Shown: piece after piece, positions 23,267 to 32,396 of the stretch | How the letters are laid out: each line of letters starts with the position of its first letter | Position numbering within the stretch: the first letter of the stretch is position 1 | DNA from: an uncultured Prevotella sp. | GTDB taxonomy: Bacteria > Bacteroidota > Bacteroidia > Bacteroidales > Bacteroidaceae | Reading direction: 5' to 3' | Assembly (NCBI GenBank): GCA_900541575.1 | Contig: UQKO01000024.1 | Location: 1 to 33,838 of the forward strand | DNA: 33,838 nt | Made by a program: the position numbers and the translations under genes | The notes under the pieces: generated by a model | Told to the model about the DNA's origin: nothing | Database searches by the model: none | What the model saw: only the letters and a program-made list of their open reading frames with translations

Positions 23267-25483
23267 ATGAACGTGATAACCAAAACCGTTTCGCTGCCTG
23301 ATGGACGCACCATCAGCATCGAAACTGGCAAATTGGCCAAGCAAGCTGATGGCGCCGTAATGTTGCGCATGAACAACACCATGCTGCTTGCCACCGTTTG
23401 TGCTGCAAAGACGGCTCAGCCCGGCACAGACTTTATGCCCCTCCAGTGTGACTACAAAGAAAAATACAGTGCAGCAGGCCGATTCCCCGGCGGCTTCACA
23501 AAGCGCGAAGGCCGTGCAGGCGATTATGAGATTCTTACCTCACGCCTCGTCGACCGTGCTCTCCGTCCCCTCTTCCCCTCCGATTACCACTGCGAGGTAT
23601 ATGTCAACATCACGCTCTTCTCAGCCGATGGTGTAGACATGCCCGATGCCTTGGCTGGCTTCGCTGCCTCTGCAGCACTCGCTGCTAGCGATATTCCCTT
23701 CGAAGGTCCTATCTCTGAGGTACGCGTAGCTCGTATCAATGGCGAATACGTGGTCAACCCCACCTTCGACCAGCTCAAGCAGGCCGATATGGATATCATG
23801 GTAGGTGCTACCGAAGAGAATATCATGATGGTGGAAGGCGAAATGGACGAAGTGCCCGAAAGCGCACTACTCGAAGCCCTCAAGGTGGCACACGAAGCTA
23901 TTAAGCCCATGTGCCAACTCCAAAAGGAACTCTCTAAGGAACTCGGCACCGACGTGAAGCGCGAATATGATGACGAGGTGAACGACGAGGAGCTCCGTCA
24001 GCAGGTAAAGGACGAGTGCTACAAGCCCGCCTATGCCATTGCTGAAGCAGGCGACCACGACAAGCATCAGCGCGAGGATGCATTCACCCAAATCCGTGAA
24101 GACTTCAAAGAACGCTACGCTGCAGCTCACCCCGAGCTCTCAGCAGATGAGCTTGAAGAGAAAAATGCTATGGTAGACCGTTACTACCACGACGTAGAGC
24201 GCGACGCTATGCGCCGTTGCATCCTCGACGAAGGCAAGCGTCTCGACGGACGTAAGACCACCGACATCCGCCCCATCTGGTGCGAGGTCTCTCCTCTGCC
24301 CATGCCCCACGGATCGGCCATCTTCACTCGTGGTGAAACACAGGCTCTCGCTACCGCTACGCTCGGTACGAAGCTCGATGAAAAAATGGTAGACGATGTA
24401 CTTGATAAAAGCTACATGCGCTTCCTCCTCCACTACAACTTCCCTCCCTTCTCAACAGGTGAAGCCAAAGCTCAACGTGGTGTAGGCCGTCGTGAGATTG
24501 GTCATGGTCACTTGGCATGGCGCGCCCTGAAGGGCCAGATTCCTGCAGACTATCCTTACACCGTACGCGTAGTAAGCGATATTCTCGAATCCAATGGTTC
24601 TTCATCAATGGCTACCGTATGTGCTGGTACACTCGCCCTAATGGACGCCGGTGTGCCCATCAAGGCTCCCGTAAGCGGTATCGCCATGGGATTGATTAAG
24701 AATCCTGGTGAAGACAAATATGCCGTATTGAGCGACATCCTCGGCGACGAGGATCACTTGGGCGATATGGACTTTAAGACCACTGGTACTGCCAAGGGAC
24801 TCACTGCCACACAGATGGATATCAAGTGCGATGGTCTCTCATACGAAATCCTTGAAAAGGCACTCGCACAAGCCAAGCAAGCCCGTGAGCACATTCTCGG
24901 CAAGATCCTCGAGACCATGCCTGCTCCCCGTCCCGAACTCAAGCCCCACGTACCCCGCATCGAAGCCTTCGAGATTCCTAAGGAATTCATCGGAGCCGTT
25001 ATTGGCCCGGGCGGAAAGATCATCCAGGGTATGCAGGAAGAGACTGGTGCAACTATCACCATCGAAGAAGAAGACGGCGTAGGCAAGATCCAAGTATCAG
25101 GTCCCAACAAGGATAGCATCGATGCAGCAGTAGCCAAGATCCGTGCCATCGTAGCCATCCCCGAAGTAGGCGAAGTATACGATGCCAAGGTAGTAAGCAT
25201 CATGCCTTACGGTTGCTTCGTAGAGTTCATGCCGGGTAAGGAAGGCTTGCTCCACATCTCAGAGATTGCCTGGAAGCGCCTCGAATCAGTCGAGGAAGCT
25301 GGCATCAAGGAAGGCGACACCATCCAGGTGAAGCTCCTCGAGATTGACGAGAAGACAGGCAAGTTCCGCCTTTCTCACCGCGTGCTCGAAGAGAAGCCCG
25401 AAGGTTGGGAAGATCGTCCCGCACGCCGTCCACGCCGCGAAGGTGGCGAAGGCCGCCCCGCACGTCGTCCCCGCAACGACTAA
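23267..25483 (+). CDS. pnp: Polyribonucleotide nucleotidyltransferase (PNPase)
   Basis: This is a 738-residue phosphorolytic 3'-5' exoribonuclease. Domains in order are: RNase PH 1 (from about residue 5, with PLQCDYKEKYSAAGRFPGGF), a helical linker, and RNase PH 2 (from about 325, with EGKRLDGRKTTDIRPI). A KH domain (FIGAVIGPGGKIIQGMQEET) and an S1 domain (GEVYDAKVVSIMPYGCFVEF) follow. The tail after S1 is short and rich in Arg, Pro and Gly (two RPARRPR units), probably disordered and RNA-binding. I chose the ATG at 23267 because the upstream part of the frame overlaps the promoter motif. Codon use is strongly biased, as for a highly expressed gene. Confidence 0.97.
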   Translation: MNVITKTVSLPDGRTISIETGKLAKQADGAVMLRMNNTMLLATVCAAKTAQPGTDFMPLQCDYKEKYSAAGRFPGGFTKREGRAGDYEILTSRLVDRALRPLFPSDYHCEVYVNITLFSADGVDMPDALAGFAASAALAASDIPFEGPISEVRVARINGEYVVNPTFDQLKQADMDIMVGATEENIMMVEGEMDEVPESALLEALKVAHEAIKPMCQLQKELSKELGTDVKREYDDEVNDEELRQQVKDECYKPAYAIAEAGDHDKHQREDAFTQIREDFKERYAAAHPELSADELEEKNAMVDRYYHDVERDAMRRCILDEGKRLDGRKTTDIRPIWCEVSPLPMPHGSAIFTRGETQALATATLGTKLDEKMVDDVLDKSYMRFLLHYNFPPFSTGEAKAQRGVGRREIGHGHLAWRALKGQIPADYPYTVRVVSDILESNGSSSMATVCAGTLALMDAGVPIKAPVSGIAMGLIKNPGEDKYAVLSDILGDEDHLGDMDFKTTGTAKGLTATQMDIKCDGLSYEILEKALAQAKQAREHILGKILETMPAPRPELKPHVPRIEAFEIPKEFIGAVIGPGGKIIQGMQEETGATITIEEEDGVGKIQVSGPNKDSIDAAVAKIRAIVAIPEVGEVYDAKVVSIMPYGCFVEFMPGKEGLLHISEIAWKRLESVEEAGIKEGDTIQVKLLEIDEKTGKFRLSHRVLEEKPEGWEDRPARRPRREGGEGRPARRPRND

Positions 25484-25523
25484 TCTCGGAATAATTGAAT
25501 GAAAGATAAGCCATAGAAGCTTG

Positions 25524-25566
25524 AAGCCCCCTTTCACCCCCACACGGGTGATAAGGGGGCTTTTTT
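25524..25566 (+). terminator. pnp terminator
   Basis: AAGCCCCCTT pairs with AAGGGGGCTT over 10 bp, extended inside by TCACCC and GGGTGA, and is followed by TTTT. It begins 40 bases after the pnp stop. Confidence 0.9.
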
Positions 25567-25899
25567 CTGCTCCTAATGTGCTATATCATTCCACTATTTG
25601 TCTTGAAGAGGGGATGTTGAGGATAGCATTCTTTGAACTGTACTTTACTCTCTTTTTAAACAAAGGTGTAGAACAGACTTAAAGTATTATTTACGAAGTT
25701 GATGAAAGCTAGATTTGATGCGTTAAATGAAACAACGATCTTAGTCCGCATATTTTTCTATAGAAAAGTTAGACTTCTTCATTAAGAATAATGATTTTGC
25801 ACAAAAATACGTACTTTCATCCTATTGAATAGGATTCTTTATTGGATATTTCAGTACATTTGTGAACGATAAATTACAAATCTTTAAATCCACATCACA
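25567..25899. other. Regulatory gap before the secreted-protein operon
   Basis: There is no gene in these 333 AT-rich bases. ATCCTAT and ATAGGAT around 25819-25836 form a 7-bp palindrome with a TTGA centre, just before the promoter motif at 25855. This could be an operator. Nothing else is clear. Confidence 0.4.
25855..25862 (+). promoter_or_regulatory. Possible -7 element of the secreted-protein operon
   Basis: TACATTTG matches TAnnTTTG and stands 37 bases before the first ATG of the three-gene operon, 19 bases behind the palindrome at 25819-25836. The -33 element is not clear. Confidence 0.5.
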
Positions 25900-26730
25900 A
25901 TGAAACTACCCCCCCGATTGATTTTTTTACTTCTTGCCGTTTTCTGTCTTAGCTCGCAGGCGCAGAACATCACACAAAAGTTGAATGCTCTCACCTTCGA
26001 AGCACCTAACGCTCTGTATATGGTAAAGAAAGATTATGCCAACATACGCAAATCTCCAAACACCAAGGCTGCTAAAGCATCTCTGCCTCCGACATCGGCT
26101 TTGGGAAGAGGGAGTAGCAGTCTCTGCGGTGGAGAAATAGTCAACGACATTGGCAACAATCCCAATTGGATCACCTTCGATGAAATGGGGAAGAAATACT
26201 ATGTAAGTAAAACTGTTATGCGGAAAACACAAGGTGGAACAATCTTACCTTCAGTGTATAACAAGCCCTACCTTTGGTCGGAAAGCGAAGGAGAAGACTA
26301 CAACCAACTACAATGGAGAATTGGAAAATTACCACATTTCAAAAACCTATACATAGCTGAAACTTGGGGCAGTAGTCCTTATGCCCACCTGCATCTCGGT
26401 GCAATGGTAAATGGAGTGTTAGTATTCAAATACTGCGTAGCAATAGACAATGTTAACCAAGGCGAGTGTGAGCCTCTTCGTCCTGGCACATACAAAATGA
26501 GCAGCACAGTAGAAGATGGCGAACGTGTATATTCTTTTCAGCTCGGTTCTGACCTTTTCTATTATTATAAAGATGATCAAGGCAACACTTATCAGTGGCT
26601 TAACCTTTGCAAGCTACCCGACACATTTGTGTATATGCTATTCAAAGATGTAATAGACAAAGAACAGACTGGCTATTTTTACCTCACCCCCGACTCCTTC
26701 TCTAAATTTCCAGTTGGAGTTTTGGGATAA
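25900..26730 (+). CDS. Secreted SH3-like protein, first tandem paralog
   Basis: This is a 276-residue protein with a signal peptide (about 1-21, cleaved after SSQA). Residues 39-110 (ALYMVKKDYANIRKSPNTKA to KYYVSKTVM) resemble a bacterial SH3 domain, often a peptide or wall binder. The rest is beta-rich with aromatic residues and has no known motif (GKLPHFKNLYIAE, YFYLTPDSF). It shares its layout with the next gene: TFEAP-ALY-VK--YAN-R-SPN-KAAK, then VND-G-NPNW, ILPSV and WRIGK. The next gene starts 12 bases later. I do not recognise a named family beyond the SH3-like part. Confidence 0.7.
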   Translation: MKLPPRLIFLLLAVFCLSSQAQNITQKLNALTFEAPNALYMVKKDYANIRKSPNTKAAKASLPPTSALGRGSSSLCGGEIVNDIGNNPNWITFDEMGKKYYVSKTVMRKTQGGTILPSVYNKPYLWSESEGEDYNQLQWRIGKLPHFKNLYIAETWGSSPYAHLHLGAMVNGVLVFKYCVAIDNVNQGECEPLRPGTYKMSSTVEDGERVYSFQLGSDLFYYYKDDQGNTYQWLNLCKLPDTFVYMLFKDVIDKEQTGYFYLTPDSFSKFPVGVLG

Positions 26731-26742
26731 AACTTTGATACA

Positions 26743-27576
26743 ATGAAGAATCTCAACCACATCCTTAGTAGTTTTATCTGTTTGGTACTAGTTGCCTTGC
26801 CCATGTATGCTCAAATGAACGTGGCACAAAAGGCACTTAGCCAACTCACCTTTGAAGCGCCCAAGGCGCTCTACCGCGTAAAGGGTAATTATGCCAACGT
26901 ACGCATTTCGCCCAATGCCAAGGCTGCAAAATATAATTTTGATAATGAATACATTTATGCCCAAGGACAGATATGTGCAGCACAGATAGTTAACGATATG
27001 GGTGACAACCCAAATTGGGTTACTACCACCATTCAAGGGAAACGCTGCTACATTAGCAAAAGCGTGATGGTCAAAGCTGAGGAGGGAAATATCCTTCCCT
27101 CTGTGTTCAACAACTATTACGGATGGATTGATCCCAATGATGATGGCTATGATTCCATGTCATATATCAACTGGCGTATTGGTAAGATAAAGGGTAATTC
27201 TGGTCTCTATCTTTGCTATCTAAACAGAGAATATCTTCTGCTTGGAAAATTGATTGATAATGTATTGGTATTTAAATACAAAATTCGATTTGAAAGCAAT
27301 TATTCGCGCGACGAAGCTATGCCTGCAGGAAAAATTCTATTGGATAGCGAAAAGGACGAATATGGGGAGAAAGTGTACTACCTCAAGCCTAATAATTCGA
27401 TGTTCAAGACTATCAACCTACGCGGTTATAATGTGGATGTCCTCGACCTAACCAAAGTAGACGAAAGCATGGTATACGCCCTTTTCAAAGAAGAAATAGA
27501 GAGTAATCGCACAAATTATTTCTACTTGACATCCTATTGGTTCAATCAAAAGTGGCGTGATAACCTTCCTGGATAA
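26743..27576 (+). CDS. Secreted SH3-like protein, second tandem paralog
   Basis: This is a 277-residue protein with a signal peptide (about 1-23, ending MYAQ). It has the same build as the gene before it, but sequence outside the shared blocks has drifted widely. Shared blocks are QLTFEAPKALYRVKGNYANV, SPNAKAAK, VNDMGDNPNWV, YISKSVM, NILPSVF, INWRIGKI, VLVFKYKI and TNYFYLTSYWF. The SH3-like part covers about residues 42-110. It lies between its paralog and the large FGE-like protein with gaps of 12 and 15 bases, so all three are one operon. The function is unknown. Confidence 0.7.
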   Translation: MKNLNHILSSFICLVLVALPMYAQMNVAQKALSQLTFEAPKALYRVKGNYANVRISPNAKAAKYNFDNEYIYAQGQICAAQIVNDMGDNPNWVTTTIQGKRCYISKSVMVKAEEGNILPSVFNNYYGWIDPNDDGYDSMSYINWRIGKIKGNSGLYLCYLNREYLLLGKLIDNVLVFKYKIRFESNYSRDEAMPAGKILLDSEKDEYGEKVYYLKPNNSMFKTINLRGYNVDVLDLTKVDESMVYALFKEEIESNRTNYFYLTSYWFNQKWRDNLPG

Positions 27577-27591
27577 AACATTACATGATAT

Positions 27592-30135
27592 ATGAAAAGC
27601 ATCAAGCATATATTGCACACGATGTTGCTCTTTGCGGCATACGCTCTGCTCTGCGTGAGCAAGGCGTATGCCCTTAAAGTTCATGTGCAAATAGAGCCCG
27701 ACATGGTTCTTGTTGACAACGAGTATGGATATATTGTTACCATACAATACTACGATTTTGACGGAGGCCCTTCCGTCACGGGTGATTATACCGTAAACAT
27801 CACACTATGGAACGATCCGACCTTTACAGCTCCGTTTAACCTACTTGCGAATCAAACACAACTGAAGCCTGTGGGCTGCATACAGAAAGTGAAGGACTTG
27901 CGCCAACCGATCAAACAGTTCGTTCCACGCGAGGCACTCCGTCGCAACACCATGGCCTACGCCCCCAAGACATTTACCTCTACTGTGTATTGGAAGATAG
28001 CTCTCAAATCGCCTTACAAGTATCAAGATATAGTGATTCGAGGCTCCTCCAAGGGATTGGAAATGGCTTATATCAAAGCTAAAACCACGATATTGGAAAA
28101 TATAGATTGGGGGTTTGATACAGAAGCTTATAAGGAAAGCACCGTAAAGAAATATGCAGATGAAGACTTTGAAGCAGGCGATTTCTCGGGCAATATCATC
28201 GGTGTGAGCTATCTTCCACCCAACTTATCGTTCAATGAAGAAGGGAAAGTGCCCTTTATCGTGCGGCTCAACATGTATCATGATGCTAAACGCACACGCC
28301 CTTGCATGTTTTACGAATATCTCGACGAAAAAGACAGCAAAGGACATCCACGCATCTTCTATGCCAAGGGACAATTTGACGATCGCGCTTGGGAAGAAGA
28401 ACGTGTAGCCGAACGCACACACATGGTGAACTATATTAGTCGCAAGCGCAGTGATTGGTCTCCTTTCGGTATATTCGTACCCAATGATATCACTTCATTT
28501 GCAGACAAGCATTATGATGCTGAGGGCAACCCCATAGACGACTCCTTATATATATATGCTGATATCTATGATATGGAAGGAAACCTTATGTCAAGGGGCA
28601 ATCATTATACGTATTTCTCACGTTTAACGCCCAAAGAAGAACATGGTTGCTACCATCGTAACACAGACGAGTATGTAGTGGTGACCAAGCGCGAACGCAT
28701 CTCTGACAATATGGTGGTGGAAACTTACAACATCATCAAGAAATGCAAGGACTGTGGTGAGGATCTAAGCCAGTATGGATTAACCCGTACGGTGGAAGAC
28801 AAAGATCAGTCCAAAGCCCAATGTCCTCCTCACGCATGGGAAAGTGACCGATGTGAAGCTGATTATAATAGCATCAAACGCACAAAATCAAAGGATGGGT
28901 GCCAAGAAGAGGAAACCATTATTTACAATATCTCGCATACGTGCATACGCTGTAATTACAAAGAAAATGTTGGCAAAGAGACTGTAACTACCATCAAATC
29001 TCTTATCTCTGAGACTAAATGTTCTGATTGTGAAGACGAACGTATCATTACTGAGGAAACGTATGGCGATCCTATTCAGAAAAATGGTGGGACGATACAG
29101 CCTAAGACCATTTCTCTATACAGACTATGTGAGAACCCTAGTCGCAAGGAACTCTTAGAGCAATACACGGAATGGGAATGGTTAGAACAACCCTGTCCTC
29201 CTCACAACTGGGTGCTTAGCAAAAAAGAAGAAGTGGGAGCTATTGACAAGACTTCGTTCTACCATATTGCTCAGTATCTCAATATTTATCAATGTAGCAA
29301 ATGCGGATTGACAGAGGTACGCCCTTCCGAAGAAAACCATAAGCACGAAATGTCGAAAGTTTTCAAGGAATGTTCCAATGTAGGCTCGTGGAAAGCGCAC
29401 TTTAATGGCATCTCTTTAAACTTTCACTTAGCTGCTAATGAGGCAGATTCTTCCGCTGTATACGTGGCTGAGACTGAAACCACGCAAGCATTGTGGGCAG
29501 CTATCTATCCCAACAATGCCAAGGGATGGACAACAAAGAGTAAGTTTCCCGCAACAGGACTCAGCTATAACGATGTTCTCTGCTTTATCTCTGAACTCAA
29601 TCATAAGGCTGAAGTTGAGAGCTGGCCGTTGCGTTTCCGTCTTCCTTCTACTGATGAATGGCTCATGGCTTACAAATGCGGCGGTGGCGACAAAGAGGCT
29701 TGGGAAGCCACAACAAAACGCCCTGTGGCAGAACTCGCCCACAACAAGATAGGCGTATATGATATGCGTGGCAACGTGGCTGAAATGTGTGCCGACACTA
29801 CCTCTATCATGATGTATGGTGATAAGAAAACCATGTATGCTGCTATGGGAAGTTGCTACAACAGCATGGACGATTGTCCCACTTCAGAACATTGGTATGC
29901 AGCAGACGAGCCGCAAGACCATGTAGGCTTTCGCATCTTTGCTGACCCTGTGAATGGCGACGAGAGCAAGATTGATCTTATAGAAGTCGATGGCATTGGT
30001 GAGAAAGATTTTACCATTGGTCATAAGTGGTTAGTACGCAATGCATTTCAATGCAAAAAATGCGGCAGACAAGAGTACGGACTGCGTCACACATATCTAG
30101 TAAGAGGCAACAACAAGCCCGTATTTTGTAAGTAA
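27592..30135 (+). CDS. Secreted protein with CxxC modules and an FGE/sulfatase-modifying-like domain
   Basis: This is an 847-residue protein with a signal peptide (about 1-27, ending KAYA) and an unrecognised N-terminal part to about residue 380. Five CxxC pairs lie at about C385/C388, C451/C454, C477/C480, C568/C571 and C821/C824. Several follow a His-x-Trp (H414-W416, H538-W540, H811-W813) and precede another His, like zinc ribbons. Residues about 596-785 form an FGE-sulfatase-like domain: ETTQALWAAIYP, GLSYNDVLCFISELN, RFRLPSTDEWLMAYKCGG, GVYDMRGNVAEMC and HVGFRIF. The active-site CxxxxC of true FGE is not found where expected (GSCYNSMDDC instead), so a non-enzymatic or altered role is likely. 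Zinc binding is inferred. Confidence 0.75.
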   Translation: MKSIKHILHTMLLFAAYALLCVSKAYALKVHVQIEPDMVLVDNEYGYIVTIQYYDFDGGPSVTGDYTVNITLWNDPTFTAPFNLLANQTQLKPVGCIQKVKDLRQPIKQFVPREALRRNTMAYAPKTFTSTVYWKIALKSPYKYQDIVIRGSSKGLEMAYIKAKTTILENIDWGFDTEAYKESTVKKYADEDFEAGDFSGNIIGVSYLPPNLSFNEEGKVPFIVRLNMYHDAKRTRPCMFYEYLDEKDSKGHPRIFYAKGQFDDRAWEEERVAERTHMVNYISRKRSDWSPFGIFVPNDITSFADKHYDAEGNPIDDSLYIYADIYDMEGNLMSRGNHYTYFSRLTPKEEHGCYHRNTDEYVVVTKRERISDNMVVETYNIIKKCKDCGEDLSQYGLTRTVEDKDQSKAQCPPHAWESDRCEADYNSIKRTKSKDGCQEEETIIYNISHTCIRCNYKENVGKETVTTIKSLISETKCSDCEDERIITEETYGDPIQKNGGTIQPKTISLYRLCENPSRKELLEQYTEWEWLEQPCPPHNWVLSKKEEVGAIDKTSFYHIAQYLNIYQCSKCGLTEVRPSEENHKHEMSKVFKECSNVGSWKAHFNGISLNFHLAANEADSSAVYVAETETTQALWAAIYPNNAKGWTTKSKFPATGLSYNDVLCFISELNHKAEVESWPLRFRLPSTDEWLMAYKCGGGDKEAWEATTKRPVAELAHNKIGVYDMRGNVAEMCADTTSIMMYGDKKTMYAAMGSCYNSMDDCPTSEHWYAADEPQDHVGFRIFADPVNGDESKIDLIEVDGIGEKDFTIGHKWLVRNAFQCKKCGRQEYGLRHTYLVRGNNKPVFCK

Positions 30136-30219
30136 AAACATCTCTGATGATGAAATGTAATATTCTCTCTTTGAATCCCATAAAGGGTATGAAGAACACT
30201 AGCCCTCTTATATTATCAC

Positions 30220-30246
30220 GACGAGTCATGTAATTTGTGACTCATC
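30220..30246 (+). terminator. Weak hairpin behind the secreted-protein operon
   Basis: GACGAGTCA pairs with TGACTCATC with one mismatch around a 9-base loop, then TTCTTGTG. It stands 84 bases after the operon and before a stronger terminator. Confidence 0.4.
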
Positions 30247-30307
30247 TTCTTGTGTACTTATTATTCAAGAGGGGGGCAATACCTCAAATACATCCTCAAT
30301 AAGAATC

Positions 30308-30351
30308 AAACTCGCAACTTTAGTGGAATACACTTAAGCTGCGAGTTTTTT
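30308..30351 (+). terminator. Terminator of the secreted-protein operon
   Basis: AAACTCGCA (30308-30316) pairs with TGCGAGTTT (30340-30348), extended inside by CTTTAGTG with CACTTAAG (one mismatch). A run of T follows. It lies 172 bases after the operon stop. Confidence 0.8.
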
Positions 30352-30447
30352 GTTCTTCTTGACTTAGCATTTGCGGTGCAAAGGAACTCGGGGTCAGCGG
30401 TTCTTTTCGGTTGTATGATGAGAGAAGTGACTTACATGCCGTCCACA

Positions 30448-30501
30448 AATGTACGTCTTGCCTTTCACGAATCTACATTCGAGGATGACAAGACGTACAT
30501 T
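30448..30501. repeat. Nested inverted repeat in the gap before the ArnT-like gene
   Basis: AATGTACGTCTTG (30448-30460) and CAAGACGTACATT (30489-30501) pair perfectly over 13 bp. Inside, CGAAT and ATTCG form a second small stem with a CTAC loop. There is no T-run on the plus strand. The rest of the 506-base gap holds two terminator hairpins and a promoter motif, with no supported gene. Confidence 0.75.
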
Positions 30502-30616
30502 CCAACATGTCGCACAGGACAATCATTTCCCGTGATATACGTAAATACTCAAGGCCATTTTCACCACATGAAATAACATCTTCACACGTCAAAGAATATT
30601 TATCGTAAAAATCTTG

Positions 30617-30624
30617 TACTTTTG
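30617..30624 (+). promoter_or_regulatory. Possible -7 element of the ArnT-GtrA-GtrB genes
   Basis: TACTTTTG matches TAnnTTTG 17 bases before the ATG at 30642, giving a very short leader. No exact TTTG stands at the -33 place. Confidence 0.5.
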
Positions 30625-30641
30625 CAGAAACTTTTCGTACA

Positions 30642-32396
30642 ATGAATCTGTTCACAAACGATATTAGAGAAAATATTAGTATAAATAAGTTCACATGGCT
30701 ACTCGCCCTTGTGTGCCTATGCTCGCTATTCCTTTTCTTGGGCGATACGCTATTTAATACGCGAGGAGAACCAAGAGAAGCTGTAGTGGCACTGTCGATG
30801 CTAAAGGAAGGCAATTGGGTGCTTCCCATCAACAATGGTATTGATATGGCCTATAAGCCCCCTTTCTTCCACTGGTTGGTAGCACTGTGTTCACTTCCCT
30901 TAGGCTACGTGACGGAATACTCGGCACGTATGCCATCGGCCATTGCGCTAAGCATGATGACATTAGCAGGATTTCGCTTCTATGCTCGTCGTAGAGGCTT
31001 GGGGCTAGCACTCGTAAGCAGCCTTATCTTACTGAGCAATTTTGAGGTACACCGAGCTGGTGTGGCTTGTCGAGTAGATATGGTGCTTACGTGCATGATG
31101 GTGCTCTCGCTCTATGCATTATATCGATGGACTGAGCGGGGAATGAAACGTGTGCCGTGGTTGGCAGTGCTTTGTCTGAGCGGAGCTTTCCTTACCAAAG
31201 GACCGGTAGGAGCCGCGCTGCCTTGCCTCGTGACGCTCATCTACTGTTGGATGGTAGGCATGGGACTTTGGAAGCCATTACTGCGACTCGTGGGCGTGGG
31301 GGTGCTTTCGTGCATTTTACCCGTTGCATGGTATGCTGCCGCTTGGAGAGAAGGGGGCGATAAATTCCTACACCTCATATACGAGGAGAATGTGCTCCGG
31401 CTGCTTGGCAAAATGTCGTACGATAGCCATGTCAACCCGTGGACGTACAATGTAATGACAGTTGTGGCTGGTTTTGTGCCTTATACGCTGCTCGCCCTAA
31501 TGATGCTTTTTGTAGTGAAATGGAAAAAGTGGAAATGGAACAAGACATCTTTTAAAGTCCAAAATCACTCATATTGGGAGCGACTGAGAGGCATGGATCA
31601 TGTGCGATTGTTTTCACTGCTCAGCCTCATAATTATATTCGTGTTCTACTGCATTCCGAAGAGCAAACGTAGCGTATATTTGCTGCCCATTTACCCTTTC
31701 TTGGCCTACTACATGGCAGAAGGTGTCATGTGGCTTCGGAGAAATCACTGCCGAGTGTTGTATGCCTTTGGTTGGACGCTAGCGAGCATTGCCGCACTGC
31801 TCACGTTGACTTTTCTCGCACTGAGAATGGGCTTTGTTCCCGAAGTCCTCTTTGCGAAAGGACGACATGCAGCAGAAAATCTAGCCATGTACAATGCATT
31901 GGCTCATACGCCACTCACGGTGATGGGATGGCTTGCTATGCTTCTCCCCATACTGAGCATTGCATTCTTCGCTAAGAATGGACGAAAGAGTCCGATCACG
32001 GGAATGTTTGCCCTCGTCTTCAGCATATTCTTTGCCCTCGACGGCTTGTATCAGCCCCTAGTGCTCAACACGAAAAGCGACCTCTGCGTGGCTCAATATG
32101 TGGAGCGACTTGCTCCCAAAGGACGCATTTATTCTTTCCGAACGGACTTCACACCAGGCAATCCGCTCCATCCTTTCACGGTGAACTTCTACTTAGGCAA
32201 CCGCGTCGTACCCTTTGAAGCCTTCCATCCGAAGGAAGGACTACTCCTTGTGGGCAATGACGACATTGAGGCATTTAAGCAGCGCTACCCCACCCTATGC
32301 ATCGGGCTAGTCAAAGACTTCCATCGCCGCAGTTGCGATGACCATAAATACATCAAGCTCTACCGCTTCGCTCCATTCGCATCTGCCCATGAATGA
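30642..32396 (+). CDS. ArnT-like (GT83/PMT family) lipid-linked sugar transferase
   Basis: This is a 584-residue polytopic membrane enzyme with about 11-13 membrane segments and a C-terminal soluble part. The first outer loop (NTRGEPREAVVALSMLKEG, then NWVLP) and YKPPFFHW match the catalytic loops of ArnT-type transferases. These move a sugar from undecaprenyl phosphate to lipid A or another envelope acceptor. RAGVACRVDMVLT is a second conserved loop. In this family an acidic residue of the first loop is catalytic; here the Glu residues of GEPRE are the candidates. The donor sugar cannot be told. Its end overlaps the GtrA gene by 8 bases, so they are probably translated together. Confidence 0.9.
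   Translation: MNLFTNDIRENISINKFTWLLALVCLCSLFLFLGDTLFNTRGEPREAVVALSMLKEGNWVLPINNGIDMAYKPPFFHWLVALCSLPLGYVTEYSARMPSAIALSMMTLAGFRFYARRRGLGLALVSSLILLSNFEVHRAGVACRVDMVLTCMMVLSLYALYRWTERGMKRVPWLAVLCLSGAFLTKGPVGAALPCLVTLIYCWMVGMGLWKPLLRLVGVGVLSCILPVAWYAAAWREGGDKFLHLIYEENVLRLLGKMSYDSHVNPWTYNVMTVVAGFVPYTLLALMMLFVVKWKKWKWNKTSFKVQNHSYWERLRGMDHVRLFSLLSLIIIFVFYCIPKSKRSVYLLPIYPFLAYYMAEGVMWLRRNHCRVLYAFGWTLASIAALLTLTFLALRMGFVPEVLFAKGRHAAENLAMYNALAHTPLTVMGWLAMLLPILSIAFFAKNGRKSPITGMFALVFSIFFALDGLYQPLVLNTKSDLCVAQYVERLAPKGRIYSFRTDFTPGNPLHPFTVNFYLGNRVVPFEAFHPKEGLLLVGNDDIEAFKQRYPTLCIGLVKDFHRRSCDDHKYIKLYRFAPFASAHE

Noticed and set aside
23584..25203. Long minus-strand frames opposite pnp
   Set aside because: They mirror the biased codons of the highly expressed pnp gene and have no start signals or domains.
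30250..30576. A 108-codon frame before the ArnT-like gene
   Set aside because: It spans a terminator hairpin and an inverted repeat and has no recognisable domain or start signal.
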